Positions 34,498-45,957 of a DNA stretch of 59,401 bases are shown here, in pieces; the first letter of the stretch is position 1; every line of letters starts with the position of its first letter. Made by a program: the position numbers and the translations under genes. The DNA lies in contig NJFT01000241.1 of the NCBI GenBank assembly GCA_002221725.1, forward strand, positions 1 through 59,401. The letters run 5' to 3'. This stretch comes from Scedosporium boydii. Taxonomy: Eukaryota; Ascomycota; Sordariomycetes; Microascales; Microascaceae. Under the pieces are notes generated by a model that did no database searches, was not told where the DNA came from, and saw only the letters and a program-made list of their open reading frames with translations.

Positions 34498-35728
34498 GTT
34501 TTTTCTACTTTGTTAAATATAGGTGAAATGATCCTGCAAGAGCTGCAGCATGATCTGTCATATCACGCTTCCTAGCGCTTACGGGACCCAACGAACGAGG
34601 GTAATGGGGACCCCGTTGTGACAACGGGCAGCACGCCGGGAATAATCTGGCACTGGGGACGGAGCAAGTCCGACCCGACAGTATGGATAAGGGTATTTTT
34701 AGGTAAACGGCCGCCTGGCCTGGCCTGGCCAAGCCAGGTGGTCCATCAGCCTGCACCTCTGGCGGCACGGAATTTTGTTACTACCAACAATTATGCAAGT
34801 GCAGGCGCCGAACCAGGACCACACACCAGTTTGATCACAACTACCATCGGCCAGACCTGCAGGTCGCAGCAAATGTCCCGTTCCAACAACATACTTGTGG
34901 TGTTACGAAGCACTCGTTCGGTGCATCCGTATGTGTCCGACCGCATGTGCATTACCGCCATTAGGAACAACGGGGCTTGACGACAACATCCATCGGCACA
35001 CGCCAGGCTTGAATCAATCATATGCCTGCGATACTCTCACTAGATCCCGAGGGACGTTGCACTAGGAGCCACGATTGACCTCGTCACCCGAAAAAAAAAT
35101 ATGTGGGGTTTCTCAAGGATGAGGAACAATAAGTGTCGAGGACGAAGCGGGTCAATGGCGCCTTTGTCCCACGACACACTTGTGTATAGTAAACTACTGC
35201 TGTTGGCGATCATCAACATGTCGCTCCGGACATTGGGTTTTGCCTGAGTTGGAGTTTCCGTCCGTGAGACCAAAGCTCCGCTCTTTGCCTGTTGCCACCC
35301 AGAAACCTGTGCCTGTGTAGGAAAAATCAAAATCCCTAGAAAGTGCAGAAAACTGGCGATGCACTGGCTAACTGGCCATATACTCCCGTGCTACTCGACC
35401 GGCGACCCCGTTAAACCGCACCATCGTCCGGTTAGTGCCCATCTCTGGAGTGTGCGCAGCGCGTGCCGCGTGAAATTGCCCCAGATCACTCTAGGATACA
35501 CCGCTCTAGCACACCACACTCGTGCTAGATTAGTTTCCTTCATCCAAGCATTTGGGAGTCATCTTGATCCCGTCAGATAAAGACCTCCACTACGTTTGCC
35601 GAAAAAACCCAACATGTGACCGGAACTCTTGGACTTCGTTACTTCGCACAAGGTAAACCTCCACAACCTTGGCCAAGATAAAACGTTCGTTGGCACTAGA
35701 GACCCAGGCTCTGACTAGAGGTGGTTAC

Positions 35729-35750
35729 CTCCCCCTCCCCCTCCCCCTCT
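35729..35750. repeat. CCCCCT simple repeat
   Basis: Three to four copies of CCCCCT in the gene-poor region. Low-complexity sequence with no further sign of function. Confidence 0.7.
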
Positions 35751-38419
35751 TACCCCGTGGACGTGGACGCCATCTATGGATGTGCAAAACCTGGGCGTGA
35801 GTGTGTGAGAAGTTACGATCTCGCCAATGTCGCAGGCTCCAGAGCTCTGCTGACCTACCTCCTATCGAGGGGTTATCCAATGTCCGTGGATATAATTCTG
35901 GACCGACAATTTACACGACGTCGTACTCGTGTCCGTCATTCTCTATCGATGTGCTTCACACCTGTACTTCATACGAGAATGGCAACGGGTACTTGCGCGT
36001 CTCTTGACCCACTTTCGGCAGCGACCACCCTGCTGGTCTGGTCCAGATATATTTCATCATACAGGCCAGGCGTCTTATTTGCGAGGCTGTTAATGAGGCG
36101 TACGTCTAAGACAGGGAACTCTCTCTATTGTACACAGGGGATGCGGATTCAAATATACGTCGTACTTTTCAGTCAGCGATACCCTGTTCGGGGAAGGAGC
36201 GTCGCAATTCGTTGAGGATGAACGCGCTCGATCCGAACTATTGATTTGTTCTGGATAGTTCCATCCAACCAACCATGCACCCATTCTGCCCATCACTTTT
36301 ATTCCCTTTTTCCAATCCCTTTTTACCCCCTTCCTCTGAGCCGTTGAGATTGGTTTTATATATTTGCTTTACTTCGTACCTTGGGACTATTAAATGGGCA
36401 TCTCGGTTGGCGTTTCCGGCTCTCGCACACAGACGAGATCGACGTTGCCTTGGCTAGTTTGATACGACGTTACCGGTCTGATGAGAAAGGCAGCTACTTC
36501 GTACACTCCAGGGGAGCGAGCTACACTGCGAAGTACGCATACATAAACCCTGCGTCAGATGGCTGCAGCTTACTTGTACTCTCACAGCACCACAATACAG
36601 GGTAATGATGAGTGTGCTTGTAGACTACTTACGAAGTAGAGGATCGTAAAGTTTGTGGGGTAGCTTTGTACATCCACTCCCCTTCCGGCCTGGTCCTACC
36701 TTGGGGCTCCTCACAAGCCTGGGAAATATATTGAGAGCATCGAGAAGCACGAGGTATTAGTTTTAAAATCACATGTGGGAAGAGGCCTTCGAACTGAGGC
36801 GGCTTCTGTGAGCTCTGTAACCCCCTCGCGTATTGTGTACTCCAGCACAAGGATTCAAGATACCCCATGTTTGTCGTACTCATCAATTCGCCCCAACGAC
36901 AAACTACGACATCATCATCGGTCTCATCTGACAATGTAGGAATGAAGGAAGCGAGAAATTGAGAGCCAACGAAGTAAGGGGACCCAAACGGTGGGAGATC
37001 AATCAAACATATCAAGGTACCTCTTAATGCAGGCCCGTTAAGCATTCTTCAATGTACCTTTTGCTTGAAGGACAATAGACCTCGGAGTTATCAATGGAAT
37101 TGATTTCCAATATCAATCCAAATCCAAATGATACCCGCTGATGGACCCATCTGAAGGGCGCTCCAAATTAGAGAGTATTCGCCAGACGTCAATCCTTGTG
37201 GTACCCTTGTAGCTCAAGCCCTAATCGAAGGGCGCTAATTGCCACGCCACAGTGGTCAAGTACACTACTTTTCACTGTCCGAATTATGTACAGAGGTACA
37301 TTTGGGCCTGGCCGGGGCCAATGGGGATGGCCAAACCTCCTGCTAGCGTCCATCGGTCCCACCCACTGAGGAGAAGAGGCCAGACCAACCTCATCATTGT
37401 CTCGATGCGCCATCAAGCCACCACAAGGGGCCTTGAAGGAATGCCTCAAGGACCCTGCTTTTGGGGACAAAGCCATGGATGTAGATATTTCATTAGACAC
37501 CTGAGCTGGCTTTCCCTTGCAATAGCCCCGCGCCCGCAGCTGGCTCGGTTTGTCTATCCCACTCGGTGTTTGTCCAGTGATGTCTTGGTGCAGCGGCTCT
37601 GGCCACAGCTGGCAGTCCTAATTGATCTTGATCAACTAATACGACATTGATACATCAATCAATAGAATTGATGTACTTTGTAGTTTGTACAGCACCAAAT
37701 GCCTAGGCTCCGCCGTTTTGCACACCATTCCAAGTAGATTTGGTGTCCCAAAACTAAGGTTCCTCTTCAGCTTATGTTGCCTTACCTATCTCAGTCGCCA
37801 TCTCATTTTGATCTCTTTCTCTCCCGCCTTTCCCCATCCTCCTCTCCCTCTCTCACCCCTAGCCCATCCTTAATATTTCTACAATTCTAGAGTATTCGCC
37901 ACCACGGGAGAACTTCCCCAGAACCCAGCCGCCTTACCCAACAGTCATTATTCGGGAGATTGTGGTGTCTCTCGCCACCCTCCTTCAGATAGCCAGCGCT
38001 GCGTCTCCAGACAAGGCTGCTACCGCCCAACCCGCTTGTTCGACTTGGAGATTCCACATACTTCGTACATAAGCTCCTCCGCCCCGCTACGCTCATCCCA
38101 GGCAGGCAGGCTGGCTGTCTCCTTCATCTCTTTCCTCTATATTCCGCTTTATGAGCCGCTCTACAAGTTTTCCCGGCTCAAGGCGAAACAATCTACCCGT
38201 GTCTCCCTGGTCTAGGGGTCTTTGATTGTTTAATCCGGCCCACCAACTAGTGCCTGTATTATAGCTCAACTCTGGGACTTGGAAGCTTCCGTGGGCAATC
38301 CTTCTCTGGAGACACCCTCCCCTCCCATGCTCTCAGCTCCGTTCCTTAGACCGAACACCGTTCTAGACACCTGCCCTTCCCGTCTTGACTGATGCAGGTT
38401 TCCCTCTTAACCGGTGCCT

Positions 38420-38460
38420 TCTCTTTCTCTCTTTCTCTTTCTCTTTCTCCCTTCCCTCTT
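38420..38460 (+). promoter_or_regulatory. CT-rich tract, probable core-promoter element of the IDE gene
   Basis: About 40 bp of almost pure C and T (repeated CTTTCT) lie 500 bp upstream of the first usable ATG. Pyrimidine tracts of this kind commonly mark transcription start regions in filamentous fungi. Its role here is inferred. Confidence 0.4.
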
Positions 38461-38973
38461 CCATCATTCCTTCTCCTACACATCCGTTGAGCTCAGCAAG
38501 TCTCGTCCTTGCTGTCCGTCACACTGACTCCCATCAGCCGCTTCCTTTCAACGCCGCTGCTGACCTCTTCAGGTCACCTTGGCATACGTTTCTCACAGGA
38601 ACTTTCACTGCGCATTGGTCGCACCTCTCCACTCATCCTTCGTTGTTTCACTTCTACACATCGCGCTCGTTGCGCTGTTGTTCGGTCGGTCCAATCTCAG
38701 GAACCGCAACCTCACCCTAGGTCTCTATTCCTAAGCAATTCCGGCATACGCCTGCTACCTAGCCGACCTCTTCACTCCTCGGCATCTTCATATTACCGTG
38801 CGACCGTCGTACCAAGTAAGCCGCACTGCCACGGTATCCTTCCAGCTTACTTTACCCGCCCTGGCCTGGCGGTTGCCCACCTTCTCCCGTCCAACTCGAA
38901 TCTGCCTCGCAAGCAATTCCTGAATACATCAGCTCCAAGCAAGACTGCCCTAGCCCAGCCAATTTCTGACACA

Positions 38974-41900
38974 ATGACGTCTTCCGATACATGGCAAGCC
39001 CCTGCGGCACAAGGCAAGGCTCGACTCATTACCGAGGCCCTCGAGAAGCCTTTACTAGACGATCGGTCGTACCGGGTTATCCAGCTAGCGAACGAGATGG
39101 AGGTGCTGCTGGTTCATGATCCCAAGGCAGACAAGGCTAGTGCGTCGATGGACGTAAACGTTGGCAACTTCAGCGACGAAGCGGACATGCCCGGCATGGC
39201 CCACGCGGTAGAACATGTAAGGATTGGCTTTCGAGGAGGCGCATGCGGCGTTGCGACAGCGCCTGTGTTTTCTATCCCGTTGCACCATCTTGGAGATTTT
39301 TACGTTCTGACCCTAACGCGGCTTTTAGCTCCTCTTTATGGGTACCAAAAAATACCCCGGCGAGAACGACTACTCGCAGTACCTGTCGGCGAACTCGGGT
39401 CATTCCAATGCCTACACGGCGTCAACCTCTACCAACTACTACTTTGACATCTCCGCGAAGCCCGCCAACGACGAGGATCCGTCAGAGTCAAACCCGTCGC
39501 CTTTACGAGGTGCTTTGGACCGATTTTCGCAGTTCTTCGTCCAACCACTCTTTCTTGAGTCGACTCTCGACCGGGAACTCAAGGCCGTCGATTCCGAGAA
39601 CAAAAAGAACCTCCAAAACGACTCGTGGCGCCTATACCAGCTCGAGAAGTCGCTGTCGAACCCGAACCATCCGTACTGTCACTTTTCGACAGGAAATCTC
39701 GAAGTACTAAAGTACGATCCCGAGGCGCGCGGAATCAACGTCCGCGAGAAGTTCATCGAGTTCTATGAGAAGCACTACTCGGCGAACCGAATGAAGCTCT
39801 GCGTGCTAGGCAAAGAGCCTCTAGATCTCCTGGAAAAGTGGGTTGTTGAGTTGTTCACTCCGGTTCCGAACAAGAATTTGCCCATCAACCGATGGGAGGA
39901 CGAGGTTCCCCTCCGACCGGGCGAGCTTGGACTGCAATGCTTTGCGAAGCCAGTTATGGACTCTAGGGAGCTTAACCTTTATTTCCCCTTCCTCGATGAA
40001 GAAAATATGTACATGAGCCAGCCGAGCCGGTATGTGGGCCATCTCATTGGCCATGAAGGTCCTGGCAGCATCATGTCATATATCAAGGCCAAAGGATGGG
40101 CGAATGGCCTCAGTGCAGGCACATATCCTGTTTGCCCTGGCACACCGGGAATCTTTGACTGCCAGATTCGACTTACCGAAGAGGTGTGTATAATTTCTTT
40201 CTGTAGGGGAAAAAGAGAAATTCTAACGTTTAGTCCAGGGTCTCAAACACTACAAGGAGGTCGTCAAGGTATTTTTCCAATACGTCTCTCTATTGCGCGA
40301 ATCGCCACCCCAGAAATGGATATTCGAGGAGCAAAAGGGCATCGCCGAAGTTGGATTCAAGTTTAAGCAAAAGAGTCCCGCTAGTAGATTCACCATGAAG
40401 ACGAGCTCATTGATGCAGAAGCCTATCCCCAGAGAGTGGCTCCTCAGCGGATTCAGCCGACTCCGAGAATTCGACCCCGAGCTTATCCAGAAGACCATCG
40501 ACTGCTTGCGGACGGACAACTTCCGCATGACGATTATCTCGCAGCGATTCCCTGGAGACTGGGACCAAAAGGAAAAGTGGTACGGAACCGAGTACAAGGT
40601 TGAGAAGATCCCAGAAGATTTCATGGAGGAGCTCAGGCAAGCTATCAAGTGCACCTCCGAGAACCGACTTCTGGCGCTACATCTTCCTCATAAGAACAAC
40701 TTTATCCCTACGAAGCTGGAGGTGGAGAAGAAGGAGGTCAAGGAACCTGCCATCGCCCCGGCGGTCGTTCGTAATGACGATCTCGTGCGCACGTGGTGGA
40801 AGAAGGACGACACATTCTGGGTCCCGAGGGCCAACCTCATCATCAGTTGCAAGAACCCGGTTCTTTTCGCCTCAGTGGAGAATACGGTCAAGACAAGGCT
40901 ATACGCGGACCTCGTTCGAGATGCCCTAGAGGAGTTTTCATACGACGCTGAGTTGGCTGGGTTGGACTACAACGTAGGGCTAGACTCGAGGGGTCTTTCT
41001 TTCGACTTGAGCGGCTATAACGACAAGCTTCCGGTTCTTCTCGAGCAAGTTCTCAAGACGGTCCGGGATCTAGAGGTTAAGGATGACAGGTTCGATATCA
41101 TCAAGGAACGGCTTAAGAGGGGTTACAATAATTGGGAGCTTCAGTCATCATACCACCAGATTGGCGACTACCTTTACTGGCTCAACTCCGAGAAAGGCTA
41201 CATTATTGAAGAATACGCCGCCGAGCTACCGAACATTACCGCCGAGGACCTCAGATACTTCAAGCCGCAGCTTTTGGGCCAGATGCACATCGAGCTCTAC
41301 GTCCATGGCAACATGTGCAAGGAGGACGCCCTGCAATTAACGGATATGGTACAATCGATCCTTGGTCCACGCTTGCTCCCGCGAACCCAATGGCCTGTCC
41401 GACGGTCCCTCGTCCTCCCGCCAGGCTCCAACTACGTTTACAAGAAGACGCTTAAGGACCCCGCTAACGTGAACCACTGCATCGAGTACTGGATCTATAC
41501 CGGCGACCGCGGCGATCCCGTCACGCGCGCCCGGACACTCTTCTTGGAGCAGGTCATGCACGAGCCGGCGTTCGATCAGCTGAGGACGAAGGAGCAACTC
41601 GGATACATTGTATTCTGCGGGGCTCGCGTTTTCGCGACCACGTACGGCTTCCGCTGGCTTGTGCAGAGCGAACGCACGCCTCAGTACCTCGAGTCGCGCG
41701 TGGACGCATTCGTCGGCTCGTTTGGTGACTACCTCGAGAAGATGACTGACGCGGACTTTGAGAATCATAAGCGCAGTCTTGTGGTGAGGCTTTTGAAGAA
41801 GTTGGAGAATTTGGATTCGGAGAGCAGCAGGCACTGGAACCAGATTTCAGCAGAGTACTACAACTTTGGAGCAGGTAGGTTCTTTTTTTTTTAGGGGCCC

Positions 41901-42493
41901 CTCTTTCTCTCCCATCTCGTTATGATTGTCCTTACTAACTGTGATGGCACACAACAGCGCAAGAAAACGCCGAGCACGTCAAGGCACTCACAAAGGAGGA
42001 GATCATCGACTTTTACAAGAAATACATCGACGTAGCCTCGCCCACGAGAGCCAAGCTTATCGTCCAGCTCTTCGCCCAGGGCAACGCCAAGTCCAAGGAG
42101 AAGATGGATACTCTCCTCAGCAACCACTTGTCCGTCGAGCCAGCCGACGTTAAGGAAGCCGTGCGCTCGGCGATCATGGACCCCGAGATGAGGAGCGACG
42201 TTCCGGCGCTACGCAAGTACCTCTCGGACGAGCTCGGGCTGACCGAGGATAAGGTTGAAGCCGTCGTCTCCGTAGCGAGAGATCCCGCGACGGAGCCTAA
42301 GGAGGTAGAGGAGGGCGAGGCGGTCAACGGTAAAGATGAGAATGGCCTCAGCAATGGCGTCAATGGAGTGACCAAGAAGCAACCGACGTTGATTACGGAC
42401 GTCAGGGCATTCAAGTCTTCGTTGGTGGCGAGTGCTGGAGCGAGGCCGGCGAGGGATATTACAGAGTACGAGGAGATAGATGCGAAGCTATGA
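38974..42493 (+). CDS. STE23: Insulin-degrading enzyme / Ste23-type M16 metallopeptidase
   Basis: Four exons: 38974-39216, 39329-40183, 40239-41874 and 41958-42493, giving 1089 aa; introns 39217-39328, 40184-40238 and 41875-41957. The first splice directly follows HAVEH (residues 77-81), the inverted HxxEH zinc motif, and continues into LLFMGTKKYPGENDY, the expected sequence. Glu171 in AVDSENKK is the likely third zinc ligand. Four M16 domains follow. The family degrades short peptides in a closed chamber; yeast Ste23 also processes a-factor precursor. The C-terminus is extended by a low-complexity stretch of about 60 residues and ends in AKL, a possible PTS1 peroxisome signal, also seen in animal IDE. 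In-frame upstream sequence from about 38491 is open, Arg/Ser-rich and presequence-like but lacks an ATG, so an alternative spliced or non-AUG mitochondrial form is possible. Confidence 0.93.
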
Positions 42494-43274
42494 GATGAGG
42501 GGGTGGAGGAGGAGGGGGAGGAGCTAACTTTGAACATGATGGAGGGAAAAGGGTAGAAAAAAAAGGTGCAGGCGGCGGGAGCGACGGAGGGGTTTATCTA
42601 ACTTCGTTTCTTGAATGTGTTTTTTTTTTCTTCCCATTTTTATTCTTCTTCTCGTTGTTGTTTTCGTACAGCGAAAGTTAGTGTGAATGGTTGCCCACGT
42701 CGTCCCTTTTCTTCTTCTCTTGCCCTTTTTATGACACTTTGCGTCGCTGTTGGCTTCGATAGTGTGTTGGTGATAGACGTTGACGGTTGATTGGTAGAGA
42801 TTTGATGTTGGGGCGGTTAGATAGACATCTAGACGTCGAGAAACAAGCGCGGGGCCTGCAACCGAGACTTCTGTTCGAGTAGGTTAGTGGAATGGTGAAG
42901 TGACGAAGACGTCGAGTTTACGTGAATTCTCATGTTGCTTGAGCTTTATGGTGGGAACGAGAACGATTCTCTCCCGATCAGAGATTCCGGTCGAGTATAG
43001 TTACATGACATTGATGGGCCCTTGGCACCCCGCTTCGTTCCTTCCTTCCTCAGACCAACAGCTTCGAGCGAGAGCGCTGCAGATTTTCCCCGCAACATAT
43101 CGATGACGACTTTACGCTCTCTAAAATTTCCGGTCGAGTCTGAGTGAGTGAGATACTACCATCGACGCCCCCCCCCCCTTTCCCAGCGCCACAAGCACGA
43201 CAACCACTTTACTTAGATTTACCATCTCTCTCAATCTTGTCCACTCAAGCCAATCTCAACGACTTCCGAGCACG
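42494..43274. other. Spacer between IDE and Dabb genes
   Basis: About 780 bp: IDE 3' untranslated region with T-rich runs, then the promoter region of the Dabb gene with a C run at 43168-43178. No coding sequence was seen. Confidence 0.6.
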
Positions 43275-43746
43275 ATGACCGTCGTCCATCTCGTTTTGTT
43301 CCAGTTCAAGCCTGAGCTCAGTCCAGAAGGGATCAGCGAAGTTCGTCTCATATTGATCCCTTGTCTTATATTCTTCTCTCCCTACTAACCGAAAGAACGC
43401 GAAAGGCGTGCGCGAAAATGTTGGCTCTCAAGAATACATGCCTACACCCGACTTCTCAAAAGCCGTACATCCTGTCGTTAACCGGAGGAAAGGACCATTC
43501 TCCCGAAGGGATTCAGGTGAGTTCAAGCTCCGACCTCATCCTATAGACATGCCTCGGCATTTTGCAGAGACTCTGACGGGCAGGTTGTAGAATGGAATTA
43601 CCCATGCGTTTACTGTTGAGTTCGAGTCGGTGGAGGATCGGGATTACTATGTCAAGACGGATCCTGTTCACCAGGGTTTCATTGCGTTTGCTGGGACTGT
43701 TGTTGAGAAGGCTATTGTTGTTGACTACACGGTTGGGGAGTTCTAG
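43275..43746 (+). CDS. Dabb (stress-responsive dimeric alpha/beta barrel) domain protein
   Basis: Three exons: 43275-43340, 43406-43516 and 43591-43746, giving 110 aa, the usual length for a single-domain Dabb protein. Introns are 43341-43405 (GTTCGT donor, branch-like CTAAC, AAG acceptor) and 43517-43590 (GTGAGT...TAG). Family features are MTVVHLVLFQFKPELSPE at the start, the SPEGIQ-NGITHAFTVEFESVED join across intron 2, DPVHQ, and the terminal strand EKAIVVDYTVGEF. Dabb proteins form dimeric barrels; members include stress-induced proteins and some polyketide cyclases. No biosynthetic cluster is nearby, so a general stress or housekeeping role is more likely. The first donor is unusual but is the only one keeping the frame. 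Confidence 0.85.
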
Positions 43747-45957
43747 GTCTGGTCTCGAGGTACGGGTCTTTTGAAGTTACCGCTGCAGCGGCGTCAGTAG
43801 GGGAGGAACATGTGTATTTTTTAAGAAACGAAGAAAGAGAAATAGGACGTGAAGCTCTCACCAATGGCTACGGCTATTACATCACTTGCCATTTTGATTT
43901 GTTTTCTGCCCCCTTTTTTTTCACCACAGCAGCCAGCCAACAGGCCTCATGAAGCTTTCGTTCGTATCTTCATCCCGCCGCTCCCTGTGCGCAATCTTCT
44001 CCCGTTCTTCCTTGGCCCTCCTCCGCCAAATCCTTCGGCTCATCCTCTTCATCGCCGCTTTCCTTCTCAATACTTGCCAAAAACCATCATGCTCTCGTTA
44101 ACTCCGGCATCATCTCTTCGGTGCTTCCGCCTATGCCGGCAATCCCACGAAGCAGCTTGGCCGCCAAAAACATTCTCTCCCCTTTCACGCAGCATCTGCG
44201 ACACGAGGAGTGTAGCGTCTGCAGCGCGAGGACCGGCGTTCTAGCCATAAGTTCCCCTACGCATGGGGGTGGTAGGCGACGCCAACTCCTATGCCTCGGC
44301 CCTGTGACCTTGTAGTCGTAAGATCCGCGACAACAGGATGAATTTCACCGGTGTGCTTCGGGTACCTGGACTTCATCACGTTGACTCGGGCAAGGCTCGC
44401 GGGATCCCAATACATCCAGAGAGTCGCAAAGGAACTTTTCCAACTCTTCGGCTCGCAGGGACATCGTAGTGTAGGTTACTCCGGTGTGGGCTCTCTCCCG
44501 AAGGATCGTCGACGGGATGTATCGCTGGTGTCTTGTCTAGCTATCCGAGGGCACTCACGGTCTCTCAAAGCTCAGGGTAAGTGTAGGTAAGGGAATCTTA
44601 CTAGTCTACGAGAGGCATCGAGTCCGGTTCTTCGATTTCCTCCCTAACAGCAGGCCCCATGAGGCAGAGCTGCTTTCTGTCGAGCAAGATCAAGGTAGAG
44701 GTAGATATGGGCCAAGTCATTGGCGTGTTGTCACCTCACTAGTGCCGTTTGGTCAATGTATTTCTAAAGACAGGGTTGGAAACCTCGTATGCCCAATGCG
44801 GGTATCACCTCTCCTAGTCTCCCCGGATCTGTCTATGCTGGAGCTATATTACTACGAGATCAAATTAGCCTAGGAATTCACTTATATGGTCGACTTGAGA
44901 CACCGACTTAACCCACTCCTCGATGCTGTATATCTCGGAATTGGAAATCATCCCTAAGAACACCACGGCGAGGAGTGCCATGTACCAGACCTGCGCGACA
45001 TGTTCCCCACGCTTGATGTCTGCGTCTTTGGTACTAGCCCCTCTGACTCTGTGTATCTGGACACTCGCCGGATAGAATCTTGACGAGGTCGACGAAGTGG
45101 GGAGCTCTCCTTGAATGTCGAGCTTAGGCTGCGTTGGGGACTGCAGAGTCGGATGCATTGAAAGCGCTTTCGAAGAAGCGAGTCTGCCAATCGGTGAGGC
45201 TGTCTCGGTTTAGTGAGGGTTAGAGTCTCGTTTCCAGCTAAGCATCAAAGGCCCTATTACGTTGATGACTTTTTTCTTCTTTCTTTTCGAGTCAAAGAGC
45301 AACGTCCATGTGAGTCGAGGGTGAAGTTCTAGGCGGGAGCCGTCCCGTCCCGCGAGATGCAGCCTGGCGCTACAACCTCCAACCAACTCACAGTCCCCGG
45401 CGGCTCGGAGGCCTGTTTGGAGACCAATGCGTCGTCCAAACGACTCTTTATATCGTATCAAAAGCGCATTGGATGCAATCCTTTACACTGCCCCTTGCCA
45501 GGCAAAATTGCCATCTAAGCCACCGGTTTCAATTCAGGAGCCCGGACATACATACATACGGAGTGTGGGAATAGGATAATGTAGGGAAAATGAGATCGTG
45601 CTCGCTCTTAATTATTGTCGTAAAATGGTATCGATGAGAAATGCGACTGTGATGGAAACGAGCTCGACGGGCACTGGAGCCAATGCTTCTTCTGTCCGGC
45701 CGCCAAAATATCAGTCAATAACTCGGCGTAAACACTTCACCCCTCCGGCTCCCGTTAAAGCCTGTTCCGATGTGTCGACATCGGACTGATCGATCTTGAC
45801 GCCGCTCATACCTAGAGGCTTCATTCTAACATTCATGAGATAGGCTGGACGACCGCACGGAAAGAGCTAAAACCTAGTACGTTCCGGAACAAAAGCTCCC
45901 GGCGCTTCACTTCCTTCAGCTCTGTTAAATCACGACGGAGGTCGCACCCTCAGTTAG
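43747..45957. other. 2.2-kb spacer with one weak small ORF
   Basis: Contains the Dabb 3' region, non-coding sequence and a weak minus-strand frame (44865-45158, listed separately). A further open frame at 45625-45789 may contribute the missing first exon of the downstream gene. No RNA gene was recognised. Confidence 0.5.
44865..45158 (-). CDS. Weak candidate small single-span membrane protein, 97 aa
   Basis: Begins with an ATG at 45158 and encodes a Ser/Pro/Arg-rich N-terminal half, one clear hydrophobic segment (VWYMALLAVVFLGMI, about residues 58-72) and a short hydrophilic tail ending ISEFLG. It could be the last exon of a longer gene or chance. The family was not recognised. It diverges from the membrane-tailed gene starting near 45958. 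Confidence 0.25.
   Translation of the reverse strand: MHPTLQSPTQPKLDIQGELPTSSTSSRFYPASVQIHRVRGASTKDADIKRGEHVAQVWYMALLAVVFLGMISNSEIYSIEEWVKSVSQVDHISEFLG

Larger units (their letters stand above)
30795..38973. other. 8.2-kb gene-poor region upstream of the IDE gene
   Basis: No gene was recognised. Short open frames up to 193 codons (33427-34008 minus; 35721-36215 plus) lack domain-like or codon-biased character. The region holds a long poly-T tract (34420-34497), a CCCCCT repeat (35729-35750), five exact copies of the 9-bp TACTTCGTA/TACGAAGTA motif (31409, 36370, 36495, 36630, 38059) and a CT-rich tract (38420-38460) typical of fungal core promoters. The last 480 bp stay open in frame with the IDE start; see that gene. 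Confidence 0.6.

Noticed and set aside
35721..36215. 164-codon plus-strand frame
   Set aside because: Begins in a CCCCCT repeat and lacks domain-like sequence.
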